Notes: a model not told the origin generated them from the letters alone. Shown: positions 28,126-39,157, numbered from the stretch's first letter. The stretch is 64,000 bases of DNA from Timema cristinae (GCA_039000515.1 JBCFYV010002255.1:47598810-47662809); one strand, 5' to 3'. Numbers and translations are program-made.

Positions 28126-30217
28126 GTTTTAATAATGTAACTTTTACAAGTCTTACCATATTATTTCAGAAATACATATATTTTTTTAATCTAAAATTAT
28201 TCTAAAGCGTAATTGAAACATTTTCCGTTTTGTCTCCCGATATTTTGACTTATTTCCCTCCCTTCATAGTCCGATGCGGGAATGGGAAATTTTTGGGCAA
28301 GAAATAAATATTCCCCCGAGAAACAAAATGGGAAGGGATTTTTTTTTTTTTTTGTTAAGACAAAGTGTTTCTTGGTATGATTAAAAAACTCGTTTATTGA
28401 CATATCGTATTTATCTGAGTCTAAGAAGAGTTTTTTTCCACAAAATTGTAGCTTCAGAATCTAGGGGTCATCTTAAAATGCAGACTAAGGATTGGGTTAG
28501 GCCTACATCTTTATTTAATGTGAATACAATAGTTCAGGGTTGACTTTTTTTTTACAGATTTTATTCATTTTCGCCGATTTTAAAGGTATAACACAAATCA
28601 CATGATAGTTGATTATTTTCATGAATTTTTAGGTTATTGTTGAATTAACAACCTAGTTGTGGCGAGATACGATACTCAATTCCGCGACTGATTTATCCTA
28701 TACACTAAAATTCTTTTAATTAACACGGTTAACTCCTCAAATGGGTTGGGATAGTAATGGGCATAATTGAATTGAATTTTATTTTGTTGTGCTGTTTTTG
28801 ATTACCTTTCCAATTATTTCACTATGATATTAAAAATTTAGCCATTCACAATAATCTAAATAGATTTAAAAACAAGTAAATTATCAAATGGTTACATATG
28901 TAATTCTTAGAACTTTGCCTACATAGATAGCGCTTGTCAATTAAGAGGTGATGAGAAAATGTGAATCGATTTTAAACAAAAAATTGATAATACCTAGAGT
29001 TTATTAGACAATTTTAGCAATGTGTAACTTTAGTTTTAATTCATGAAACTCCACAAAAATCTTAACTTTTGAATAATATGAGTATCTTTGATTGTATATT
29101 CCTAGATCATTAGTTTTGAAAGAAGAATAAATATGCTTGTTTAGTTATCACTAATGGTTTACGCTTGGCTGTCATGGTGGCCGAGTTTTCCGGTAATTCA
29201 CAGCAGTAATAATCATCATTTGTCATGTGGTGGGAACAATATGAGAACATTTGACAAGTTTAACAAATCAGTTTATTTTTTACAGAAACACGAGTTTTGG
29301 AAGTACATAGAATTCCTGTTAGCAACTTTACAAAATAGCCATTGCTTAGCCATAAGAATGTGAATGGATACAATATATAGCTCAACAAAAGAGCAACTGG
29401 TGTGAAGTACCTAGGTAGGTACACCCTAACACCCACACATATAGGTCATGAAGCTTGTGCCTCGGTCAAGTAGGCATATTCGCGACTCCACATTACCTTA
29501 ATTAACACCAGTTAACTGACTGAGACTAGCAGCAACTGCTCTCATCTAAACTTATTAAAAACTAAGCCACACAAAATTAGTCCTACTTTAAGGAGCTAAG
29601 AGGGAGGTAATTAGAGTGAGTTGACTCCATTGAAAATTAAACAGGTTAGGCATTATAACGTTATAAACTACTATAATACAATCAGTATTAAGTGAACTAA
29701 CAGGAAAACTAGATGCTACTGATACTATGTCTGGACTCTTCCTAATTAATACTGCATGAGCAATCAATAGTATCTTTAATCTGTTCCCTACTAAAGGGGA
29801 CAACAATACTATTCATACTAGCGATAAATATGACTAACGTTAAAGTCTCCACAAGAGCACCAAACACAATAGAAAAACCTCGTGGGCCACTACTATGAAT
29901 TAGTTGCACTTCCACAGGTTGCACACCGCAAGCCGGTATACTGTAAGACTCTGAGACAAGTGTCAATTACAGATCCAAACAGTCTGGTCTCGTCCAATAT
30001 TAAGTTACATTCTTTAAACTAGTTGCATCATGGTCATATTGTACAAGGAGTCTAAACATGGCCCTAATATTTGCGACTAAGTCTAAAAGACAAAATGGTA
30101 GTGCATATAGCTCTAAACTATTCCATATGAGCAAAGGAAAAAAAGTCAGAAAAATTGACACATCTTCTGTCATAAGGACATGAACAACACAGATCCACGC
30201 TCAACAATATAAACTCT
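28126..30217. other. AT-rich DNA without recognised features
   Basis: Only scattered 60-75-codon frames with no motif. A T-run occurs at about 28339-28354. Nothing else stands out. Confidence 0.4.
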
Positions 30218-30608
30218 GAATCAAATAGCCAAAGCTATTATTATGCTTTTAGTGAGGATTACTCCATCTAGATATATATTCTGAAAATTGAAAAATGACA
30301 CCAGCATATGATAACTTTGGCTATTTGATTTGTTAATATGCAATCCCGTACAATTATAACAATAACTGTACATGTGGCAGTAATAAGACAACTACCAAGT
30401 CGAATGTGGCTGCGTTATCTGATAGCTTGTGAATACAGCCGACGAGTTCCGCACGTCCATCATAGACTCTGACTGAAATTATGAGTGAAGAATGACCCTG
30501 GGCACGAGGAAATTCCTGGAATTCTCAGTGGTAAGAGCATTGGCATACTAAGCCAAAGGTCCCGGGTTCGATTCCCGTGTCTAGGTGTCATTTTTCAATT
30601 CTCAGAAT
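30218..30608. mobile_element. inverted-dimer tRNA SINE (family F), left half partly deleted
   Basis: The left part is a minus-oriented 3' tail starting AATCAAATAGCCAAAGC and reaching AAAAATGACACC, but its tRNA-like region is gone. The right part is a plus-oriented module: TTCCGCACGTCCATCATAGA, GAATGACCCTGGGCACGAGG, an A-box-like CTCAGTGGTAAGAGCATTGG, a B-box-like GGGTTCGATTCCCGTGTC, then GGTGTCATTTTTCAATTCTC. The left arm and a segment near 30309-30330 also form an 18-bp inverted pair, TCAAATAGCCAAAG with one mismatch overall. A fuller copy of the same architecture lies at 48565-48961. Confidence 0.65.
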
Positions 30609-30819
30609 ATAACATAAACACTGCCTGAAAGGCATAGGGAAAAAAAATCAATAAAACTGGCGCACTAATCTTATGTCATAAGGACATTGAACAATAAAGC
30701 TCAACAATATAAACTATTCCTGAAGTACATAGGGAAACAAGTCAGTAATACTTATAACATCCTTCTTCAAGTGGTAACATTTGAATAGGTGGACAGGCCC
30801 ATTTATACCAGCAGGATAG

Positions 30820-31066
30820 GGTGACCTAGTGGTTTCTGTGCTGGGGTCCCGGGGTTCAATCCTCGGTCCCGGCACTACCAAATCCTTCCTTCACCGTTGG
30901 CAAGACGTGTATTAATCATAACTTGTGAATGTGGGGAATGCTATGTCTCCACCGTGGTTCGGATTCCACGTTAAACTGTAGGTCCTCCATTTCATCTCAC
31001 AATCACCCTACCATTACACATTAACATATAACCTGAACGGGTAATAAGACGTGGGACTAATAATAT
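30820..31066 (+). mobile_element. SINE family A copy with tRNA-like head
   Basis: The head starts GTGACCTAGTGGTTTCTGTG and has a B-box-like GGGGTTCAATCCTCGGTCC, although the A-box side is shortened. The body and tail follow, ending GTGGGACTAATAATAT. Confidence 0.85.
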
Positions 31067-31983
31067 TTGCAATGATTCACAATGTACGAAAAAAGGGGGG
31101 GGGGGGTTGTTTATCAGAGATCATGCTAGCTGAACACTACTGCTACCTAATAACTCATTTACTCGTCGACTGGTTCAGTGATAGAAGTAAGATCATGTTG
31201 GTCTTCCAAGTCGAGTTGCCTCGTTCACTGGGGCAATTTTTGCTGAGAACTGAGCGTCTCCCACTTGTTATGTCGCAGTGAGTCTATCTATATCTGCTAC
31301 ACATTATTATAACTTTTTAGATCTAGTAGTAACAGTGTTAACTTTTTACAGGGTTTCGTTGCTTGTACATGTTAATGGCTAATTAACATGTTACAGTCAT
31401 AGTAAAAATTAACTTCTCATTGTTTTTATGAAGTTTTTTCAAAGTTAACCTTCTTGTGCAAAAGCAATATTTGTTACAAAAAAAAATCCTGAGCAATTCC
31501 GAAACACTAATTGGATTTTAAGTCAACGCAAGTGTTTTATTTTGTAGATAAAAAACAATTTGTTAGCATTAGAAAATAAGCCTACCATAATTATTATTTT
31601 CTTCATTCATGATAAAATAAATACCACTTTTAAAAAGTCTTTCCAGAAACAGTGGAAAACTGGGGGTCGTAATATTTTGAAAAAGGTCGATAGAGTATGT
31701 AGTCATTTGAATGGATGACATGCAGTGGACCTAATTTCACAAGCCCTAGGCCCGTATGCAAGGACGATGTTGAGCATGGCCAGAGCACAGGCTCAGCTCA
31801 GTCTGGCGGATGCCTTGCTAGAACGTCTGTTGAGCGGTCACGTGATGAAACTATCCACATAGGTACACAGAATTACCACACCCCAGCGGGACATAAAATT
31901 CACTACATCCACTGCCTTCTATACTGAAGATTTTGTTCGTTAAGTTAACAAACATGATCGTAAACGCGCAGATATTTGTGAAA
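31067..31983. other. intergenic DNA with a G homopolymer
   Basis: A run of about 12 G at 31096-31107 is notable in this AT-rich context. A GC-richer patch at 31715-31900 carries GCTCAGCTCAGTCTGGCGG, which recalls 1985-2010, but no gene was identified. It may contain the promoter or 5' UTR of the following Myb/SANT gene. Confidence 0.3.
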
Positions 31984-32148
31984 ATGGCGGACAAGGTAAA
32001 ACTGCCACCTGTCAACGATGATGAACGCTTATATTTATTGGAGCAAATCAAGAATTAAAAAATTATAGAAAGTAAAAAAAACGGATATAGGGAGATAAGC
32101 TGGGAAGAAATTGCCAGGGATTTTAACTCTACTGGTAATTTCCAAAAT
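31984..32148 (+). pseudogene. zeste/MSANTD-like Myb/SANT gene, exon 1 (nonsense codon)
   Basis: A first exon in good start context (AAAATGGCGGACAAG) encodes MADKVKLPPVNDDERLYLLE, then QIKN, an in-frame TAA, and KIIESKKNGYREISWEEIAR, DFNSTGNFQN. It ends at a GTGAGT donor in phase 0. The tryptophan and spacing match the N-terminal Myb/SANT-like (zeste, MSANTD3-type) DNA-binding domain, whose proteins bind DNA through a helix-turn-helix fold. The rest of the domain is supplied by the exon at 36952. In relatives a Tyr or similar residue sits where the TAA is, so a single base change or sequencing error could explain it. The intron is 4.8 kb and carries retroelement-like inserts. Confidence 0.6.
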
Positions 32149-33479
32149 GTGAGTGGTTTTTGTAGCCTTTCATTTGAATCTGTTATACTAAACCGATGAA
32201 TATCAATAAAGGAGTTGCTTTGTTAGTAAAATTAAATGCTTGTAAAATAAAATCTCTCAATCTCTTCATGTTAGTGGTACACTGTAAACTTAACCTCGAA
32301 ACAACTTTCTTTCTTTTATTGTCAAAGATCAAGCAAGACTTTAATATGATTTTGGTTGGAAGAAAAGTAAAAGTTAGTTAATAAAGTTAAAACAATTTTA
32401 ATATCTTCTTATGTTGCACCCTCTCTGAGTCCTAATACTACCCGGCCATAAAAAGTAATAAAAGGGAGAGGATGAACTTAACATACATGATAAATGGAAA
32501 TTATAAAAAATATATAGATTCAACAAAATGAGCAGTTTATTCAATTAAATGACAATAGCGCAGATAACAAAAAATGGTCTTATTATATCATAATGAGTAC
32601 AGTTGGAAATTATGCTCGAAGCAAACAACTTTATATCATTAAAGTTGCGCAAGTGTTTTAACAAAAGGAAACATGAAATCCATCATAATATTGATAGACC
32701 AGTCTATAAGAGACAATACCATAGCGTATATATTTATATGCGATACAAAATTATAAGGGCCTAATGGGCACCTTGATATGGTTCCAAAGGTTTCGTAATT
32801 CACAGAAAACGATATCATAAATATAAAGATTTAAATTTGACGACTACTCAACAGAGTTTACACAACGTGAGGATTTGACTACCAGACATAAGCCAAACTC
32901 TCACGGGACTATCAGATCTGACTTAGAATATGGAACAAACAGTTCCATCAATTAACAAAACTTTAGCTGTTCAAACAGAACTTACGTTACAAAAGATTAA
33001 AGTCATCCTAATTCAAATTCCAATAAAAAGTTACATCTTGTTACGTTAATTCAAACCATAATTTTAAATATGAAAAGTTACTTCGATAAAAAAAAGGGAT
33101 ACTCTACAATTCCAAACAATATAATATTAACAAGTCAAACTTCTAATCAGCACATAACTGAGGATATTTACGAGAATAAATATTATCAAAAGTCCAGCGC
33201 CCGAGCGGCGACGTATCTAAGATAGAATATTTAGACATAGTTTGATGATAAAAATATTAATATGTTAGATTTTGAAACTGAATATTATATGCAAAAAGTT
33301 TAAAGTTGATAAAGAAGTTAGAGTTCATAACTCCACTTGTCTAAGTGACGATTTTGATACATTTTACAAGTTTTCTCCAGCCATTGTCCAGGTCCATGAC
33401 AATGGTCTGTCGTTGATCGTTGATCGTAGGATAGTCCATTATGGCATGCTTGCACGGCCATTATATAGGGATTTCGTTG
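32149..33479. other. AT-rich intron DNA of the Myb/SANT gene
   Basis: A 106-codon frame at 33272-33592 has no recognisable motif, although its 3' half lies in the composition shift toward the GC-rich insert. Nothing else was seen. Confidence 0.35.
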
Positions 33480-33698
33480 TTTTGGAAGTGAGGTGGGAGT
33501 ACAACAAACACACGCATGATGACGTCAACGATGCCTTGAAACAGTCACGTACACCATTGTTGATTCCGCTTGCTCCATCGGAATATCCGTGAATATCTCC
33601 AATCACCCGATGTTTTGAAGGAGGTTCCTCTGTTACCACTCCTCTATTCCTTATTTCCAATGTAACGCTCTTGACAAAGCAGCCAGTCATGCTCTACC

Positions 33699-33716
33699 CC
33701 TCCCCCCCCCCCCCCT
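33699..33716. repeat. C homopolymer tract
   Basis: About 15-18 consecutive C residues, with one T near the start, inside the GC-rich insert. Confidence 0.9.
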
Positions 33717-33940
33717 TCTATGTTCAATGTCTGGCTAGCCAACATTCCCTCACTTGATTCGTGGCCGCTCGGTGGCAAGCCGAGCGCTCCCGAACGACCT
33801 ATCTGGGGGGGATAAAAGGAGCTGACAGACCGCTTGCTGGCATCAGTCACCGGGAGCAGAGCTCCACGCTTGGTCTCGACCTTTAGACTAATAAACCATC
33901 GTCAACAGTTTGTGTGTGTTTCTTCATCATCCACCATAAC

Positions 33941-34894
33941 CATCCTTCCTATCTGGTTCACCGCGGTAACTCGCCAAACCATCCTTCCTATCTGGTTCAC
34001 CGCGGTAACTCGCCGAACCATCCTTCCTATCCGGTTCACCGCGGTAACTCGCCGAACCATCTTTCCTACCCGGTTCACTGCGGTAACTCGCCGAACCATC
34101 CTTCCTATCCGGTTCACCGCGGTAACTCGCCGAACCATCCTTCCTATCTGGTTCACCGCGATAACTCGCCAAACCATCCTTCCTATCCGGTTCACCGCGG
34201 TAACTCGCCGAACCATCCTTCCTATCCGGTTCACTGCGGTAACTCACCGAACCATCCTTCCTATCCGGTTCACCGCGGTAACTCGCCGAACCAGCCTTCC
34301 TATCCGTTTCACCGCGGTAACTCGCCGAACCATCCTTCCTATCTGGTTCACCGCGATAACTCGCCAAACCATCCTTCCTATCCGGTTCACCGCGGTAACT
34401 CGCCGAACCATCCTTCCTATCCGGTTCACTGCGGTAACTCACCGAACCATCCTTCCTATCCGGTTCACCGCGGTAACTCGCCGAACCATCTTTCCTACCC
34501 GGTTCACTGCAGTAACTCGCCGAACCATCTTTCCTATCCGGTTCACCGCGGTAACTCGCCGAACCAGCCTTCCTATCCGTTTCACCGCGGTAACTCGCCG
34601 AACCATCCTTCCTATCTGGTTCACCGCGATAACTCGCCAAACCATCCTTCCTATCCGGTTCGCCGCGGTAACTCGCCGAACCAGCCTTCCTATCCGGTTC
34701 ACCGCGGTAACTCGCCGAACCAGCCTTCCTATCCGGTTCACCGCGGTAACTCGCCGAACCATCTTTCCTATCCGGTTCACCGCAGTAACTCGCCGAACCA
34801 GCCTTCCTATCCGGTTCACCGCGGTAACTCGCCGAACCATCTTTCCTATCCTGTTCACCGCGGTAACTCGCCGAACCAGCCTTCCTATCCGGTT
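33941..34894. repeat. 39-bp minisatellite, about 24 units
   Basis: The consensus unit contains CCTTCCTATCCGGTTCACCG and CGGTAACTCGCCGAACCA, and has the palindromic core ACCGCGGT. Variants (TCTGG/TCCGG, CATC/CAGC, GCGGT/GCGAT) recur in blocks, suggesting higher-order duplication: the run around 34100-34250 is repeated at about 34340-34480. Because 39 is a multiple of three and the unit lacks stops in several frames, long frames of up to 363 codons exist on both strands. They lack an ATG and look non-coding. Confidence 0.97.
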
Positions 34895-35200
34895 CGTTCC
34901 CGCGAACAAGCCCCTCAGGTCATAAGAAACTAGCCGAGCTCATCTAGACACCACAGCCAGATCCAGAGGCTACGTGAGAGCTACGGCCACACATAATCCA
35001 AGCAGGGTTGACGACACCTCTAGTATCCGTCAGAGGTCGGATACATAATTGTCCTCTAGTTGACGTTGATAGTTCTTGGCTCATTTCTCGCTAGTACAGT
35101 CGGAGTGCCGGGACGCTTTGTTGACCCACTGGATCTCCCTTGACCCACTCGCCAATCTAGGATTCCAGGTGCTGGCCAGCCTTGCAGGATTCTATTGTGA

Positions 35201-36009
35201 GCAGATTAGTATTGTAAGTGCATGAACAAATTAATACTTAGAATTGGATCGAGTAATGAAATATATTGTGCAGCATTGTTTCTATTATGTCTTCTTAGCC
35301 TACAAGAACTACAACAGAGAAAAATACTATTGTAGCGATCCTAATTGAGTTGAAATTATTGGAGCGGGTAGTAAGCTTTGTTGATATACTATCTACGTCA
35401 GTATGGGGCGGGGTCCAGCTGTAACATTATACCACGTAATGTTACACTTATATAAAGTCATAAACACTGTGAGTATTCAATAAAAATATATCTATTTCAT
35501 TACAAGCTACATTAAAAAGGTTTTTTTTTACTACTAACACAAAAAATCTATCGTTCAAACCTACATTATGATGGTTTAAATGGAAATGTAGGCCTAAATA
35601 TTAAAATCTCAGAAACGCGGAAGTGACGCAGAAACAAATATTGTTTAAAAATCTGTAAAAGTGTACTCATAGTTCTAAATTTTGTAGGTTGTGTATTAAG
35701 TTAAATATATTTTAGGCCTATTATACGATATGGTACTTGGGCATTATTCCCGAAATCTCTCATTCAAACAAAAGTATCTAATTATTTAACCAGCTATTAT
35801 TTTTATGAGAGTGATTCACTAGTAATTTATTTTGTAGGGAGGATCACATTACATTACCCTGCAGCCAAGCCTTTAAATACAGGTTTAACATTTGAAAGCC
35901 TAAAAAGTTATTCCTTCTTTTAACTGTCATGTAAGGCTGTTTAGTACAGATAGGTCTTCCAAGGCCTGGCCCAGTATCATTCTCCACTATCAAATAAGTT
36001 TTGTTATAT
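35201..36009. other. AT-rich DNA with a short inverted repeat
   Basis: No gene recognised. A perfect 10-bp inverted pair lies at 35420-35446 (TGTAACATTA, 7-bp loop, TAATGTTACA). Confidence 0.45.
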
Positions 36010-36269
36010 TAATAATAATAATATTTAGCACCGCGTCTTACTACCCATTCGGGTTATACGCTTTAAGTACTAATTAAACTAATGGATTAGGAATTGGGAA
36101 GGTTTAATTAGAGGAAGTGAACCCGCATTTAGGTAGAGGGAGAGTGGAAAACCATTTAGGAAAAACCACCCCCAGTTCACCCGACCAAGATTCGAACCTC
36201 GATCTCCCCGTCCTCAGCAGTCGAGCTCAACACGACAAGCGCGTTAGCCAACTACGCCACCGAGGCGGG
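36010..36269 (-). mobile_element. SINE family B copy, full length
   Basis: The plus strand begins with the AAT tail and the common tail block AGCACCGCGTCTTACTACCC, CATTCGGGTTATACGC, and ends with the head. On the minus strand the head reads CCTCGGTGGCGTAGTTGGCT (A box) and GAGGTTCGAATCTTGGTCGG (B box). The body has AGGAAGTGAACCCGCATTTA. Confidence 0.9.
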
Positions 36270-36402
36270 TTTTTGTTATATTATGTTAACTCATATTGAC
36301 ATAAATAATCTCTATCGGCAATGGTACACAAAATTAGTCACGCATAACCTGCATTTTCTTTTATAAATATTAATAATAGTATGCCTATTAGTATTGAGTA
36401 TA

Positions 36403-36697
36403 AGGTGACCTGGTGGTCTAGGGTTAAGATGTCAAACTTCTGTGCTGGGGGTCTGGGTTTCAATCCTCGGTCTAGAGACATTTATCTGATTGCCAAACCC
36501 TTTATTCACCTCTGGCAAGATGTGTATTAATCACAACTTGTGATTGTGAGGAATGCCAGGCCTTCACCGTGGTCCGGATCCCACGTTAAACTGTAGGTCC
36601 TCCATTTCATCTCACAATCACCCTACCATTACTCATTAGCATAAGTGGGTATAACCCGAACGGGGAGTAAGGCGCAGTGCTAATAATAATAATAAAA
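36403..36697 (+). mobile_element. SINE family A copy, full length
   Basis: The fullest family-A copy on the plus strand. Head: GGTGACCTGGTGGTCTAGGG with an A-box-like region and GGGTTTCAATCCTCGGTC as B box. Body: TGCCAGGCCTTCACCGTGG, GATCCCACGTTAAACTGTAG. Tail: GGGTATAACCCGAACGGGGA then an (AAT)n run. Length about 295 bp. Confidence 0.92.
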
Positions 36698-36951
36698 TTG
36701 AGTATAATATTGGTGACATTCATGATTATGCCTAAAGCAGTTTTTTTTTTTTTACTTTTCAATTTATCATTATTAAATTATCATCCAATTTAGCATATTT
36801 TTAGAGAGTAATGATAGCAATACAATAGTGACTTATTGTTATTTTAGAAAAAAAGTAGCCTCAGTGTGAATAATTTTGTGTAACGTCCTACCAAACCATT
36901 TGTCAGTAGTTTTATAAAACTTTGTTAATATCTATTTATAAACAATTTCAG

Positions 36952-37124
36952 CGCTCTCTTGATCAGCTAAGGAAATATTGGAACAATATGAAGGTGAGAA
37001 GGAAGAAGGAATTAGGTGGAGACACGGGAACTGATGGGCACCGGAGGTGGGCCATACAAGCCTCGCTCACCATCATGTCCCGAGGTCGAGGTGGTAGCCC
37101 CCCATATTAGCTATCATCTCAGTT
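36952..37124 (+). pseudogene. zeste/MSANTD-like Myb/SANT gene, exon 2 (frameshift)
   Basis: After an acceptor (AACAATTTCAG, phase 0) the frame reads RSLDQLRKYWNNMKVRRKKE, which completes the Myb/SANT-like domain started at 31984-32148 (…NFQN + RSLDQL…). This fits the conserved third helix of the zeste/MSANTD3-type family, with the tryptophan at the expected place. A second frame then carries on with [19 protein letters not shown]; a TGGGP-type linker after the domain is typical of relatives, so one indel near 37015 separates the two parts. The end merges into a family-B SINE at about 37125, so the rest of the gene was lost or lies elsewhere. The exon 1 stop codon and this shift together argue for a pseudogene, unless both are assembly errors. 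Confidence 0.55.
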
Positions 37125-37232
37125 ACCAACCACCCCCAGTTCACCCGACCAAGATTCGAACCTCGATCTCCCCGTCCTCAGTAGTCGAGCTCAACACGAC
37201 TAGCGCGTTAGCCAACTACGCCACCGAGGTGG
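37125..37232 (-). mobile_element. SINE family B copy, head only
   Basis: It contains CCACCCCCAGTTCACCCGAC and the tRNA-like head through CACCGAGGTGG. The body and tail are missing. It lies directly against the broken Myb/SANT exon 2. Confidence 0.85.
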
Positions 37233-37255
37233 TTATCATCAGTTTAATTATCTTA

Positions 37256-37627
37256 CAGGGTGACTACACAACATAGTTTACAAAATTCCCTGACTTTTCC
37301 AGACAACATTTTTCAATTTTCCCTGACTATTTTTTTCCAGTTTTAATGGTGGATGATGACTTGTTTTATTTATTATTGATCACATATTGCAAAAAGTTTG
37401 TGTCTACTAAACATAAACAGTTTTATCAGTTATTTAAAAAATTAAAATGTTATTTTATTTAGGTATTATTAACTTTTATTTTAGTGTTTGGTTGAGAAAT
37501 TACTGGGATATTTCAGACATTTTTTAATTCCCTGACTTTTAGTTAAATTCCCCGGACATTTCCCTGTTTTCACTTTTATCCAAAAATGCCCTGACTTTTC
37601 GGGTTTTCCCTGTGTGTAGCCACCATG
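37256..37627. mobile_element. hAT-like MITE with CCCTGAC subterminal motifs
   Basis: The left terminus CAGGGTGACTACACA and right terminus TGTGTAGCCACCATG are imperfect 15-bp inverted repeats. Inside, CCCTGAC and close variants recur next to both ends. A 5-bp direct repeat TCTTA touches both boundaries (37251-37255 and 37628-37632); hAT elements usually make 8 bp, so the duplication may have decayed. No coding sequence. Confidence 0.65.
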
Positions 37628-38199
37628 TCTTATTCACATGTCATTCAATACAATAAGAAAGAACTTAAAAGAGGAAAACCAGGTCCAAATTTTACATCCT
37701 TCCTTTTCAAAAAATAAAACCAACCACATGTTTGTATGATGAGGCTGCATCTTGAAGATCACAGCACTCGCTGTTAGACAGTTGTGTCAGCTCATCACAT
37801 TCACATAAACATTGATAATATTGTGTAATTCAATAGGCTTGATTTTACTGAAGTTGCCAACGTTTGATATTTAAATAGTTTTTTTATATAGGCAACAATA
37901 ATTTTTACTATACTATAATATACTTTAGGGTGAAGAAACCAGCTACCCACACCATAACACTTGACACAATTAGTAATCATGGCTGAATTCACTGGTACGA
38001 GTTGAACACTAGTAAAATCTGTAGACATGCAACAACCGAGCTAGGGGTCCTGAGTTCCATATCTGGCATGGTATAAGATTAATCAGTGATAAAAACAACA
38101 CGAGTTGGTTTAATCAATGGGGTTCTTTTTCCATAGTTCCAGCCTACTACTGGTGCACTTACACTTAGAACATTTCTTAATCCTTACTTCATTATATTC
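37628..38199. other. AT-rich DNA, nothing recognised
   Basis: A 75-codon minus-strand frame (37801-38028) has no recognised motif. Confidence 0.4.
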
Positions 38200-38600
38200 A
38201 TCATCAATCGTATCAGTTTCCAGCCTGTAGCTGGGTCAATTTAGTTTCCACCATCCTTCTTCCTTTAATCACTTCCATTCCTCTCCTATCACATTTTCTG
38301 TTATCTGCTCCTCCCATCTCTTTCTTGGCCTCCCTTGTATTTTTCCTACATACTTAATTTCCATCATTTTCTTTGACATCCTCTCCTTCTCCAGCCTCTT
38401 TACTTGAGCATACCACCTCAGTCTTGCTTCCTCTACTATCTCATGTACTCCCTGTACTCCTACTCTTTCCCGGATAAATACGGTCCTAATCCTGTTCCTC
38501 CTCATGGCGGCTAACATGCTCCTCACAAACCTCATTCCATGTCTGCCACTTTCATAGTCTCTCTTACATTCAATGTCCATGTTTCTACCGAGTATGTGAC
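38200..38600 (-). pseudogene. non-LTR retrotransposon RT C-terminus and 3' end
   Basis: The minus-strand frame (38269-38580) begins DIECKRDYESGRHGMRFVRS and ends with EARLRWYAQVKRLEKERMSK, GRPRKRWEEQI. The RLRWYGHV…GRPRKRW arrangement is the usual C-terminal tail after the reverse transcriptase of endonuclease-bearing non-LTR elements. Past the TAA the text GGCTGGAAACTGATACG marks the 3' terminus of the element. This terminus aligns with the 87-bp unit of the array at 60436-64000: both have …NVI…LN, a stop, then P.-RLET on conceptual translation. The 5' part of the element is not here. Confidence 0.8.
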
Positions 38601-38950
38601 AATGGATACTAAGTACAGTCTGTACAGTACTTCCTTACACTTCTCTTCTCCATAGCAGGTCTGTTAGCTATAGAACAACTCTCTCTGCTGACCTCTTTTA
38701 TTAGATTCTACTTCTATCTACCCTTCACCTCAATCATGTTACCAAGATAGTTTACGTTATGTACTTTATTTTACAAAAATCGCTGGACTTGCATTTATCT
38801 AGGTTTTCTTTGATATCTTGACTTGCCAGTGTTTTCTGTTGTCAGAATCCTGCGTGTGCTGGGGATAGGAGATTTTGATTTTATAAACATCAATCAAACT
38901 GGTCCATAGTTATGGAATGGATCTGGTGATTTGTTTGGGTTATCTCCATT

Positions 38951-39157
38951 TATGATAATTACTCTAATGGGGTAGGGACGAAGACTGAAGCATTTTAGAG
39001 GTAATCTACCTACATTAGCATGGAGGTAGTGTGGGAAACCATTTAGGTAAAACCACTCTCGGTAGACCTAACCAAGATTCAAACACAGATCTCCCCATCA
39101 TCAGCAGGTCAGTCTAACACGAGAGTGACACCTTAGACCATTGGGCCACTGAAGTGG
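38951..39157 (-). mobile_element. SINE family C copy
   Basis: GAAGCATTTTAGAGGTAATC, GTGGGAAACCATTTAGGTAA and the tRNA-like head at the right (GCCACTGAAGTGG), with a B-box-like reverse complement GTTTGAATCTTGGTTAGG. Confidence 0.75.

Larger units (their letters stand above)
33480..35200. other. GC-rich insert with TATA-like and AATAAA motifs (possible LTR-type element)
   Basis: Composition changes abruptly from AT-rich to GC-rich. TGTAACGCTCTTGACAAAG at 33661 could be an LTR start. GGGGGGATAAAAGGAGC at about 33805 is TATA-like, and CTAATAAACCATCG at about 33885 is polyadenylation-like, an order expected for U3-R of an LTR. The 39-bp array (33941-34894) follows, then about 300 bp of unique GC-rich sequence. 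No matching second LTR, gag or pol was found, so the identity is open. Confidence 0.35.

Noticed and set aside
30520..30590. A genuine tRNA gene
   Set aside because: A- and B-box-like regions are present, but acceptor-stem pairing is not evident. The same sequence occurs in dispersed copies with non-tRNA tails, as expected for SINEs.
33834..34933. Open frames of 363 and 339 codons (plus) and 237 codons (minus) as repeat proteins
   Set aside because: They coincide with a 39-bp array, which is divisible by three and lacks stops, start with non-ATG codons, and exist on both strands at once. No promoter, splice or codon bias supports them.
33661..35446. A complete LTR with TGTAAC start and GTTACA end
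   Set aside because: TGTAAC at 33661 and GTTACA at 35441-35446 could be LTR ends, but no matching target duplication is present and the second LTR was not found. Kept only as an unassigned GC-rich insert.
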